DNA from: Acidobacteriota bacterium
GTDB lineage: Bacteria; Acidobacteriota; Terriglobia; 20CM-2-55-15
Direction: 5' to 3'
DNA: 12,372 bases
NCBI GenBank assembly: GCA_003223895.1
Contig: QHXD01000158.1
Location: 2,324-14,695, forward strand
Below the pieces are notes generated by a model that worked only from the letters and a program-made list of their open reading frames with translations, searched no databases and was not told the origin of the DNA. This document shows, piece by piece, positions 1-6,736 of this stretch (positions are counted from its first letter, which is position 1; the number at the start of each line of letters is the position of its first letter). Position numbers and translations under genes: made by a program.

Positions 1-1539
1 GATTCCAAGAGCGAGCTTGTCACCGATGCCCGACACATACTTCAACAGGTCCACGGATGCCGTGTTGAGATCCACGCCCACGCGGTTCACACAAGATTCG
101 ACTGCGGCGGCGAGGCTGCGCTTCAACTTCCTTTGATCCACGTCGTGCTGGTATTGGCCGACGCCGATTGATTTCGGCTCGGTCTTTACAAGTTCGGCCA
201 GCGGGTCCTGCAACCTGCGCGCAATCGAGATCGCCCCGCGGACGGTGACATCGAGCTTGGGAAATTCTTCACGCGCCCGCTTCGATGCCGAATAGATCGA
301 TGCGCCGGACTCATTCACGACGACCGTAAAGATCTCCAGTTTGTTCTTATCGGCCAGTGATCGAACGAACGCTTCTGTCTCGCGCGAACCCGTTCCATTG
401 CCGATCGCAATGCCCCGTACGTTGTATTTCTGCGTCAGGTCGAGAAGGATCTTTTCGGCGCCTTCGATGTCCTTCTTCGGTTCGGTGGGATAAATCGTCT
501 GATTCTCCAGGAACTTTCCGGTCTGATCGACGACGGCAACCTTGCAGCCCGTCCTTTGTCCAGGGTCGATTCCGATGACGCTGAGCTGACCTGCAGGCGG
601 TGCCAGCAGCAATGTCCTCAGGTTCTCTTCAAAAACCTTGATGGCCTCGGACTCCGCCCTCTCCCGGAGGAATGACCGCACCTCATTCTGGATCGAGGGC
701 TGAAGCAGCCTTTCATAGGCATCGCGGACCGCGCTTTCCAGCAAGACCGCGAATGGCGACTGCGCATCTTTGACAACCTGCGGAATCAGGTTTGCGATGA
801 ATTTCTCGGGATCGAGATCGACAGAAAAATTCAGGACGTTTTCGCGCGTGGCGCGCCGGATAGCGAGCATGCGATGCGACGGGATCTTCGACACTGTCTC
901 TTCGAAGTTGTAGTACATCGAGTACTTGGTTTTCTCGGACTCCTTTCCTTCCACGACCTTCGCGCGCACAACGCCTTCCGCGAGCACGCGCTCGCGCAGC
1001 TGCTTCCGGAAGTCGGCATCCTCCGCGATGCGTTCGGCAATGATGTGCAGCGCCCCTTCGACGGCCGCCTCAACAGTTGGAATCTCTTTCTCGGCGTTGA
1101 CGAACTGCTCGGCAAAAATTCCGACCGGATCAGTGCCTGTCTGATCCCAGATATACCGAGCCAGCGGCTCGAGGCCGCGCTCCAGGGCGACACTGGCCTT
1201 GGTCTTTCGTTTGGGTTTGTATGGAAGATAAAGGTCCTCCAGCTCGTTCTTGCTGTAGGAGGCGAGAATTCTGGCCTTGAGCTCGTCGGTCAGCTGTCCC
1301 TGTTTTTCGATCGAAGCAAGAATGGTATTGCGGCGGTCCTCGATATCCTTGTAGTAGTGGCGTTTCTCGTCGATGTCGCGTATCTTGACCTCGTCGAGAT
1401 TCCCCGTCGCTTCCTTCCGGTACCGCGCTATAAAGGGAACCGTCGCCCCTTCTTCCAACAACTTGAGCGTCGTTTCCACACGCGAAACCGGCGCACCTAC
1501 CTCTTTGCTGATTCTAAGGAGGACTTCCGGATTAAACAT
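1..1539 (-). CDS. tex: Transcription accessory protein Tex (RNA-binding, YqgF/HhH/S1 family), 3' part outside window
   Basis: Cytoplasmic nucleic-acid-binding protein of the Tex/YhgF family, linked in other bacteria to transcription and RNA handling. The 513 codons seen start with MFNPEVLLRISKE. They contain the family's N-terminal helical region (VPFIARYRKEATGNLDEV, residues 34-51; EDLYLPYKPKRKT, about 101-113; IPSHRMLAIRR, about 220-230). The YqgF/RNase H-like core follows with GIDPGQRTGCK at 323-333, and the helix-hairpin-helix region begins with VDLNTASVDLL near the window edge. The rest of the HhH region and the C-terminal S1 domain lie beyond position 1; E. coli Tex is about 770 residues. 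The ATG at 1537-1539 gives the expected N-terminus. It has no Shine-Dalgarno match, but a CATAAT box lies 14 nt upstream. No frameshift or missing block is seen. Identification is firm; the cellular role is from family knowledge. Confidence 0.95.
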   Translation of the reverse strand, partial: MFNPEVLLRISKEVGAPVSRVETTLKLLEEGATVPFIARYRKEATGNLDEVKIRDIDEKRHYYKDIEDRRNTILASIEKQGQLTDELKARILASYSKNELEDLYLPYKPKRKTKASVALERGLEPLARYIWDQTGTDPVGIFAEQFVNAEKEIPTVEAAVEGALHIIAERIAEDADFRKQLRERVLAEGVVRAKVVEGKESEKTKYSMYYNFEETVSKIPSHRMLAIRRATRENVLNFSVDLDPEKFIANLIPQVVKDAQSPFAVLLESAVRDAYERLLQPSIQNEVRSFLRERAESEAIKVFEENLRTLLLAPPAGQLSVIGIDPGQRTGCKVAVVDQTGKFLENQTIYPTEPKKDIEGAEKILLDLTQKYNVRGIAIGNGTGSRETEAFVRSLADKNKLEIFTVVVNESGASIYSASKRAREEFPKLDVTVRGAISIARRLQDPLAELVKTEPKSIGVGQYQHDVDQRKLKRSLAAAVESCVNRVGVDLNTASVDLLKYVSGIGDKLALGI

Positions 1540-1553
1540 GACGTGAAGAAAAG

Positions 1554-1559
1554 ATTATG
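1554..1559 (-). promoter_or_regulatory. Possible -10 box for tex
   Basis: On the minus strand this reads CATAAT, one mismatch from TATAAT, ending 14 nt before the tex ATG. The place where a -35 box would sit falls in the repeat copy at 1563-1591, so the repeat may touch the promoter. Weak call from sequence only. Confidence 0.3.
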
Positions 1560-1562
1560 CCA

Positions 1563-1651
1563 GAAATTCGGCGTCAGACGTGTGAATTCCCTTCTTCCTG
1601 CGACACACAAAAATGTCAGAAACGGAGCTCACCGGTCTGACCCGGAATTTC
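1563..1651. repeat. Degenerate hairpin-type dispersed repeat upstream of tex
   Basis: The segment 1563-1579 and the reverse complement of 1635-1651 match at 15 of 17 positions, giving an imperfect inverted repeat around a 55-nt loop. The stretch 1575-1591 is an exact 17-nt inverted match to 3200-3216. The stretch 1635-1651 (GTCTGACCCGGAATTTC) is an exact 17-nt direct match to 3212-3228. Its left arm also aligns with the palindrome arm at 11104-11154 at about 21 of 27 positions (shared AATTCGG and CAGACGT). It is therefore a relative of that element. A REP-like element mobilised by a distant IS200-type (RAYT) transposase is one possible origin; this is inference. Confidence 0.6.
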
Positions 1652-1839
1652 CTTTTTCGGGCGGCCGGGTTTTCGAAGCTTCAAATCGCGTAATGGAGGT
1701 TTCCCACACGGTGCGTCGGTCAGGCCGCAACATTGCAGACCGCATTTATTTCGTCTATGCTCGGGAGCGTGGATCGACCCCGTGAGGCCAACATAAAATG
1801 AGTCGATCACCCTCTATTCTTAATGAAATGGTGTAGATC
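1652..1839. other. Intergenic stretch, no supported gene
   Basis: Between the repeat and the next possible coding start I see no gene with family support and no clear promoter. A 64-codon minus-strand frame at 1616-1810 has a GTG start and no ribosome binding site. It runs through the repeat and has no recognisable domain, so I do not call it. Confidence 0.4.
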
Positions 1840-2138
1840 TTGACAGCCTTCCTCCTTGTCACCCGCGTGTTGTATCTCGTGGCCGCATTGATTCTTTCTT
1901 CCGCTCAAGAAAGACTTCCTCGTCTGGACGTGTCTGAAGTCAAAGTCGAGACGATCAGGGAGGGAATCGGTAAGGGACAAACCGCTTTTACGATTCTCGA
2001 CGGCGAGGATAAGGGCGTCCTGCGTTACGACTCCGCGAAGCGGCTGGCCATGTCGATCCTTGGGATGGCTCTAGTTACGTTCATGAAGCTGTAGACCCAC
2101 TGGACTATTTCACAATCGCCAAGAAGGTTGAGTTGTAG
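1840..2138 (+). pseudogene. Small secreted-protein-like gene with apparent frameshift
   Basis: Family not recognised. The first frame starts at TTG 1840 and has a hydrophobic, signal-peptide-like N-terminus (LYLVAALILSSAQE). A polar region with EVKVETIREGIGKGQTAF and LDGEDKGVLRY follows. This frame ends at 2092-2094, but its last residues look random. The frame one step back (stop at 2136-2138) reads REAAGHVDPWDGSSYVHEA and then VDPLDYFTIAKKVEL, which looks like coding sequence. A one-base deletion near 2030-2045 would join them into a protein of about 98 residues. No Shine-Dalgarno site is seen. It lies in the repeat-bounded island, so decay is plausible. Alternatively both frames are chance. 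Confidence 0.35.
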
Positions 2139-2432
2139 TTAGCACTCTAAGGCCGGGCCGCAGCCGCATTAATTTTGAGAAGGAATCCTTCAGACTGGGG
2201 AGAGGAATCGGGTCAGTACACGCTCACCGTCGCTGAGGACGGTGAATCTATGCAGCTATCGTTTGTCGAGAGAGCCAAACGTGGAAATGGAAAGGCCGAT
2301 GGCGCATCGGGACGCCGTGGCCGCCGATCCCAGCCGTCTCCGATGGATGTGTCGAAAAATCGATTCAGGATCGAATGGCAGCCATGATTGGAGATAAACC
2401 CAGCATATCCTCTATTTGCAAAGGAGAATAGC
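2139..2432. other. Gene-poor stretch, possible gene remnant
   Basis: The only open frame of note (TTG 2175 to 2387, plus, 70 codons) reads SGQYTLTVAEDGESMQLSF and then a basic, low-complexity tail. It could be the worn end of a beta-strand-rich protein, but it has no ribosome binding site and no family I recognise. The last bases (2422-2427) are the ribosome binding site of the next gene. Confidence 0.3.
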
Positions 2433-3128
2433 ATGACAGCCACATTCGGTTACGATCCACAAATCGCCTCAGATGTTTGGGGTATGGCGGAAGGCATGAG
2501 GACTGGAATTGCACTCAACAAGGCGAGTACCCAGTTTGGAACTGTCGTTCAGGTATGTGCTGAGCCAACGAATGCTACAGGTAATCATGAGAAAGGTGCC
2601 GCTATCTTTGAAGCCATGCAACGTGATGCTTCGTCTCCAACAATAAGTAAAGATTTGACAGCAGTCGATGGCCGAGCTTGGATAGCCCCAGGAAATCTGA
2701 GTGGACGTGTCTGGGGCGGCTGTTTTGTCGGTCATATACTTCCGGGAGCAGACGGACTGGCAACTGGTGCTGAGATAGGAATTGCCAATAGTGGAAGTGA
2801 TCAGCCGGATCTAGATAAAGGCAATTCCAAAGTTGTCTTGACTCTCGTGGCTGAGGAATTCGGATCGACTGGGCACGTGACTGCAGCTATGCACATTACA
2901 CGCTGGCAGGGACGTCCGCGCTACTACCACGGCATCGTGGTGAAGGAGGATGCATTCGTAGACAACCATGACTGCGATGTCATCCTGCTCCTTGGCAGGG
3001 ACGGTTCACCATCATTCCGTCTGAAGCCAAATGGCAGTCTGTGGATGGGAACCAGACAAGTTGGCTTTCGCCAAGTACGAGATACTGTCGGAAATGTTGT
3101 CGATGCTTTGATTTTGGAACTAGAATAG
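2433..3128 (+). CDS. Hypothetical protein, possible phage-tail-like C-terminal domain
   Basis: A 231-residue protein whose family I do not recognise. The ATG at 2433 is chosen over an upstream TTG (2388) because AGGAGA at 2422-2427 sits 5 nt before it, the best ribosome binding site in the window. There is no signal peptide or clear membrane segment. The middle is rich in Gly, Ala and Asn (AEIGIANSGSDQPDLDKG, about 120-137). The end has GRDGSPSFRLKPNGSLWMG, recalling C-terminal beta-domains of phage tail or spike proteins; this is only a resemblance. Codon choice (ata, gta, aga, gga) looks more A/T-rich than in the neighbours. With the strong Shine-Dalgarno and the repeat-bounded location, this suggests transfer. 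The gene converges on the rhomboid gene. It is likely real; function is unknown. Confidence 0.7.
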   Translation: MTATFGYDPQIASDVWGMAEGMRTGIALNKASTQFGTVVQVCAEPTNATGNHEKGAAIFEAMQRDASSPTISKDLTAVDGRAWIAPGNLSGRVWGGCFVGHILPGADGLATGAEIGIANSGSDQPDLDKGNSKVVLTLVAEEFGSTGHVTAAMHITRWQGRPRYYHGIVVKEDAFVDNHDCDVILLLGRDGSPSFRLKPNGSLWMGTRQVGFRQVRDTVGNVVDALILELE

Positions 3129-3189
3129 GAGAAGAAATAACGACAAGATCAAATCGTATGCACGAAGTGTGACAAACTTCAGCGGCTTG

Positions 3190-3228
3190 TGATCCAGGAG
3201 GGAATTCACACGTCTGACCCGGAATTTC
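3190..3228. repeat. Single-arm copy of the dispersed repeat at the rhomboid stop codon
   Basis: Contains GGGAATTCACACGTCTG (3200-3216), an exact inverted match to 1575-1591, and GTCTGACCCGGAATTTC (3212-3228), an exact direct match to 1635-1651. Allowing a few mismatches and a short gap, the inverted match extends over about 1563-1601 and 3190-3228. The rhomboid stop codon (3227-3229) lies at its edge, so the element abuts or supplies the end of that gene. The rest of the 3129-3226 spacer holds only a weak 5-bp hairpin (3164-3180) without a T-run. Confidence 0.6.
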
Positions 3229-4366
3229 ACCGGCGCTTGCCCGTCTGAATCCCGTATTTCTGACCGTCTGTCTCTGCCCACTTCAAAAGTGTAGCCTTCA
3301 CCTTTTCATATCGGTCGACGTTTTCCTTCAGCCGCCGGTCGTGAGCGAAAGTGACGGTCCCGGCCCTTTCGATATCCCGGATGAGATCATATTGATCCTG
3401 CATAACTCTCAACAGTTCAGCGGACAGTTCATCTGAGCGCGCGGCAAGGGACGGAATTCTGCGGAGTTGATCGATGGATTTGGAAACATCCGTGCCCATC
3501 TTTGCCAGGCCACCAATGGCTCCGGCTCGCAGTTCCTCGGCCGACTGCTCAAAGGTATTCTCAGCATTGTTGATCGCGTCGATAAACCTTTGACTGCTGG
3601 GATTGGATCCCATGATTTGTGTCAAGCCATTTGGAAGATTTCGCACCGACAGACGCGGGCCGTCGTAGTGGGCCGCGACCTCGTAGAAGGAAATGAGTAC
3701 AACCGCGAGGAGCGCCATCTGAAGGCCCTTGAAGATCGAATGGGTTTCACTGCCGGGCGACTGGAAGGGAAGGATCGCGGCGAGTAATGCGCCTGCAACC
3801 AATCCTGCGATATGGGCGGAGATGTCGATGCTCGGGATGATGAATCCGATAACCAGATTGACGATGATTACAGGTAGCATCCCCACGCCGACCGCTCTTT
3901 TGAAAAACGGCGGTATGGAGTGTCGATACCGGAACCCAAAAACCAATAACACACCGAGAAACCCAAAGATCGCTCCGGACGCGCCAGCGGAAGGCACGTC
4001 CGGGTGATAGAAGTAACTTCCCAGGACACCGGCCACTCCCGAGGCGAGGTAAAGAATGACGAAGCGTTCGCTTCCGTAGAGTTTCTCCACCGTCGGGCCC
4101 ACGACCCACAGGGCGTACGAATTGAAGAAGAGATGAATCAGGCCGATGTGGAGGAAAATCGGTGTCACCAGGCGCCAGATTTCGCCTTGATCGATTCGAG
4201 CATTGTCTTTCACCCCGAATGCCATCAAGGTTCCCGGATCCATCGAACCGCCTGCCAGCGACATCAAAACGAAGATTGCGATGTTCGCCGCAAAAAATGT
4301 GTAAGTGAACGGCGTGCGGCGGGTCCAGACCGCATGCAGGAATTCAAGGTGATCTTCTTCAATCAT
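3227..4366 (-). CDS. Rhomboid family intramembrane serine protease with long soluble C-terminus
   Basis: Inner-membrane serine protease that cleaves transmembrane segments of other proteins. In the 379 residues the family motifs are clear: WRLVTPIFLHIGLIHLFFN (64-82, with His73, His78 and Asn82), catalytic Ser130 in GASGAIFG (128-135) and catalytic His185 in DISAHIAGLVAG. Hydrophobic segments lie at about 21-40, 65-90, 101-119, 128-146, 159-180 and 183-200, with a seventh at about 211-228, typical of a 6+1 rhomboid. The last 150 residues are hydrophilic and helix-rich (likely coiled coil, about 258-350), longer than in the minimal family. The ATG at 4364-4366 lies 19 nt after the DHH gene's stop, suggesting one transcript; no Shine-Dalgarno match precedes it. 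The stop overlaps a repeat copy. The substrate cannot be predicted. Confidence 0.93.
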   Translation of the reverse strand: MIEEDHLEFLHAVWTRRTPFTYTFFAANIAIFVLMSLAGGSMDPGTLMAFGVKDNARIDQGEIWRLVTPIFLHIGLIHLFFNSYALWVVGPTVEKLYGSERFVILYLASGVAGVLGSYFYHPDVPSAGASGAIFGFLGVLLVFGFRYRHSIPPFFKRAVGVGMLPVIIVNLVIGFIIPSIDISAHIAGLVAGALLAAILPFQSPGSETHSIFKGLQMALLAVVLISFYEVAAHYDGPRLSVRNLPNGLTQIMGSNPSSQRFIDAINNAENTFEQSAEELRAGAIGGLAKMGTDVSKSIDQLRRIPSLAARSDELSAELLRVMQDQYDLIRDIERAGTVTFAHDRRLKENVDRYEKVKATLLKWAETDGQKYGIQTGKRR

Positions 4367-4385
4367 AAGGAGGGGGACGAGATCA

Positions 4386-5354
4386 TTATTCCCTCAAATC
4401 ACGTTGAAGTTTTTCTGTGATTTCCCGCGCCGCAGTGCGTGCTTTGCCCAGTTCGTCGGGCTTGAACGAAATGGCGGCAACGACAGAATGACCACCTCCG
4501 CCGTACTGCTCGCACAACTTGGCAAGGTTCAGGCGTCTTTCGCGTTTGGTCCAGGGATTGGTGCCCACTGATACCTTGGCTCGCACGGAAGACCTGCTCA
4601 CACCGACACTGTAGACACTATCCGGAAAGAGATAATAAGGAATGAACTTGTTGTATCCGTCGAGATCGTAATCGCTCACGTCGAATTGAATGACGCCGTC
4701 CGTGCAGCGGGTGACAGCGCGCATGATTTCGATCGACTCGGCGTGGCGCGCATAGAGCCTGTCAAAAGTCGATCGTATTTCCGGCTCGTCGATGACCTGC
4801 TCCAGCGTCTTGTGCTGCAATTCCCGAATGATCTTATGAATCAGCTCCCGATTGTGGCTTGCCTCGATCACCAGCATCAACCTCATCGCCGCTTCTTTGA
4901 GCTCGACAGCCGTTTTCGCGTCGGGAAACTGAGCCCCATCAATGATGTCCGCCCAGTGAATGAGTTCCTGAAGGTCCGGCAGCGGACAGTCGAAAACCTT
5001 CTCCGTTACGGCGGCAATAAATTTCGTGCATGACTTGTAGCTCGGATCGTGGAACTTTTGGCCGCTCGCATCCCGGCGAAAATGGGATTCGTCCTCCGGA
5101 GAAAGAAATGCGCTCTCATGATGATCGAACCACCACGTCAGGCGGTTCGAGGCGGAGTACTTGAAGTCAACGATGACGTTCTCGTCTTCCCCGAACATCT
5201 CATCGCCGATATGCTGGCCGGCCTTGTGGGTCAGCCCTTCGTATTCAATTGCGGCTTCGGGATCGATGTGTCCGGTATAGAAGCGCGAAAATACCGCCGC
5301 TGAAGAGACTCCATCAAAACAGTTGTCGTGATACAGAACTCTTACTTTCTTCAT
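4386..5354 (-). CDS. DHH/DHHA1 family phosphoesterase
   Basis: Metal-dependent cytoplasmic phosphoesterase of the DHH superfamily, whose members hydrolyse short oligonucleotides, cyclic dinucleotides, pAp or related substrates. The 322 residues begin MKKVRVLYHDNCFDG, where HDNCFDG (9-15) is the first metal-binding motif. VDFKYS follows (Asp63), then WFDHHES (DHH at 77-79) and the C-terminal DHHA1 signature GGGGH (285-289) near the end. Length fits a stand-alone DHH-DHHA1 protein. I prefer the ATG at 5352-5354; an in-frame GTG at 5375 would add MGPTLKK. Neither has a good ribosome binding site. It lies about 110 nt downstream of the acyl-CoA dehydrogenase reading frame and 19 nt upstream of the rhomboid, probably sharing a transcript with the latter. 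The exact substrate is not decidable from sequence; the motifs differ from classic RecJ and NrnA. Confidence 0.88.
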   Translation of the reverse strand: MKKVRVLYHDNCFDGVSSAAVFSRFYTGHIDPEAAIEYEGLTHKAGQHIGDEMFGEDENVIVDFKYSASNRLTWWFDHHESAFLSPEDESHFRRDASGQKFHDPSYKSCTKFIAAVTEKVFDCPLPDLQELIHWADIIDGAQFPDAKTAVELKEAAMRLMLVIEASHNRELIHKIIRELQHKTLEQVIDEPEIRSTFDRLYARHAESIEIMRAVTRCTDGVIQFDVSDYDLDGYNKFIPYYLFPDSVYSVGVSRSSVRAKVSVGTNPWTKRERRLNLAKLCEQYGGGGHSVVAAISFKPDELGKARTAAREITEKLQRDLRE

Positions 5355-5375
5355 TTTTTTCAGCGTCGGGCCCAC

Positions 5376-5465
5376 CGTCCGGATTGCTTCGGTACACCGC
5401 TTTAATTCGTCGCGCTTCGCGCTCCCTACGCGGCCTTCCTGCTACCGGCCGGTCCCCCCACGCCC
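5376..5465. other. Spacer with small palindromes between acyl-CoA dehydrogenase and DHH genes
   Basis: GC-rich intergenic stretch. It contains the perfect 10-bp palindrome ACCGGCCGGT (5444-5453) and a short CGCG/CGCG stem around 5411-5421. There is no T-run, so a classic intrinsic terminator is not supported. It may be another intergenic repeat, which needs a genome-wide comparison. Confidence 0.35.
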
Positions 5466-5564
5466 CTATCTCAGTAAATACTTGGCGATCGTCTGAAGCT
5501 GCATGTTCGACGTGCCTTCGTAAATCTTTCCGATCTTCGAATCGCGGAAATATTTTTCCGCCGG
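5466..5564 (-). pseudogene. Severed C-terminal tail of the acyl-CoA dehydrogenase
   Basis: Directly after the in-frame TAG (5565-5567) the same frame continues for 32 codons with an intact family tail: PAEKYFRDSKIGKIYEGTSN, then MQLQTIAKYLLR and a second TAG at 5466-5468. The IYEGT motif carries the glutamate that serves as catalytic base in most acyl-CoA dehydrogenases (Glu375 if the TAG is counted as a residue). Frame and sequence conservation argue that it was coding until recently or still is. Confidence 0.85.
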
Positions 5565-6641
5565 CTAATCTTTTGTGTACCCGTACCCGCCGTAGACCTC
5601 AACGACGAGCGAGGTGACATGTTCGGCGACCTGCGATGAAAAGTATTTCGCCATCGCAGCTTCTTTCAGGAAGTCCTGCCCTGAGTCCTTTAATCGGGCG
5701 GCGTTATAGACCATCAGACGGGCGGCCTCGATTTGTGTTGCGGTTTCTGCGAGTTGAAATTGAACTGCCTGGAACTCGGATATCGGTTTCCCGAACGCTT
5801 TCCGCTCCTTCGAGTAGGCTGCACCATGATCCCAGCTTCCCTGCGCAATGCCCACCATCTGTGCGCCGATTCCGATGCGTCCTTCGTTCAATGTTTCAAT
5901 TGCAATCTTGTAACCTTTGCCGATCTCGCCAAGCACATTGGCTTTCGGGACACGGCAGTCTTCCAGAATAAGTTCGCACGTGCTCGAGGCGCGGATGCCG
6001 AGCTTGTCTTCTTTCTTGCCCACGGTGAAACCGGGGAAATCCCGCTCGACAAGGAATGCAGTAATTCCCTTGTACCCCTGGTCGGGATTCACGTTGGCAA
6101 ACACGATGAAGAGTTGGGCTTCGATCGCATTCGTAATCCAGAGCTTGCGGCCGTTGAGCAGAAAGTGGTCGCCCTTGTCCACGGCGCGGCTCGCCAGGGC
6201 GAACGCATCACTGCCGGAACCGGCTTCGGACAAGGCATAGGCGCCGACCATGTCCTTGGCCAGGCGGGGCAGGTACCTGCGCTTCTGCTCGTCGCTGGCC
6301 CAGCGCATGACGGCGTTATTGACGAGGGTATTCTGCACATCGATGAAAACGCCAAACGATGCATCTACTCGGGAGATCTCTTCCACAGCAAGCACGGACA
6401 TGAAAAAGCTCCCCGCACCACCGCCCATCTCATCCGGAATATGAATTCCCATCAATCCGAGATCGAATAACTCCGGAATAATGCTGTGCTCGAGTTTTGC
6501 TTCCTCATCCATCTTACGGACCAGGGGCTTGATGCGCGCTTCCGCAAATGAGCGGCACGAGTCGCGAAACAACTGCTCGTCTTCCGCCAGCACGGTCAGT
6601 GGAGCCCGTGAAACAGCCTGGACATCGGTATCTTTAATCAT
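5565..6641 (-). CDS. Acyl-CoA dehydrogenase, cut short by an in-frame amber codon
   Basis: FAD-dependent oxidation of an acyl-CoA to the 2-enoyl-CoA, in fatty-acid or branched-chain amino-acid breakdown; nearest in style to short/branched-chain enzymes. The 358 residues hold the N-terminal helical domain, the FAD/substrate signature YALSEAGSGSD (135-145), LWITNA (167-172), KLGIRASST (213-221) and KERKAFGKPI (278-287). They end GGYGYTKD before TAG, where family members usually have Tyr (TAC or TAT). The catalytic IYEGT motif lies beyond, in the same frame. The ATG at 6639-6641 is preceded by GAGGTG about 7 nt upstream, a good ribosome binding site; upstream GTG 6689 is less likely. It is divergent from the CDF gene. 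A point mutation, sequencing error or stop readthrough are all possible. If truncated as read, the protein should be inactive. Confidence 0.92.
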   Translation of the reverse strand: MIKDTDVQAVSRAPLTVLAEDEQLFRDSCRSFAEARIKPLVRKMDEEAKLEHSIIPELFDLGLMGIHIPDEMGGGAGSFFMSVLAVEEISRVDASFGVFIDVQNTLVNNAVMRWASDEQKRRYLPRLAKDMVGAYALSEAGSGSDAFALASRAVDKGDHFLLNGRKLWITNAIEAQLFIVFANVNPDQGYKGITAFLVERDFPGFTVGKKEDKLGIRASSTCELILEDCRVPKANVLGEIGKGYKIAIETLNEGRIGIGAQMVGIAQGSWDHGAAYSKERKAFGKPISEFQAVQFQLAETATQIEAARLMVYNAARLKDSGQDFLKEAAMAKYFSSQVAEHVTSLVVEVYGGYGYTKD

Positions 6642-6736
6642 TGCAACCACCTCGTGGCTCGACTCTTTCCCTTGCCTGCCTGAGCCCAAGAAAATCGCGT
6701 ATTATAACAGCCCGCTCCACTGATTATAATAGTTAC
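6642..6736. promoter_or_regulatory. Divergent promoter region between acyl-CoA dehydrogenase and CDF genes
   Basis: Two A/T-rich boxes stand out in GC-rich surroundings: TTATAAC around 6702-6708 and TATAAT at 6725-6730. The second ends 6 nt before the CDF start codon, which would give a nearly leaderless mRNA. Both boxes also contain ATTATA (6701-6706, 6723-6728), which reads TATAAT on the minus strand, so they could serve the acyl-CoA dehydrogenase too. No convincing -35 box and no metal-regulator operator is seen. Confidence 0.45.

Noticed and set aside
1563..1651. CRISPR-like array made of the short repeats
   Set aside because: Copies are few, unevenly spaced and in both orientations, and no cas genes are present.
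874..1785. Long plus-strand frame of 303 codons
   Set aside because: It lies antisense to tex, which is firmly identified on the minus strand, and its protein has no recognisable domain.
1616..1810. Minus-strand 64-codon frame (GTG start)
   Set aside because: No ribosome binding site and no family; its end is made from the repeat copy at 1635-1651.
1563..3228. Complete insertion sequence
   Set aside because: No transposase reading frame lies between the inverted repeats.
5733..6470. Plus-strand frame of 245 codons
   Set aside because: Antisense shadow of the acyl-CoA dehydrogenase.
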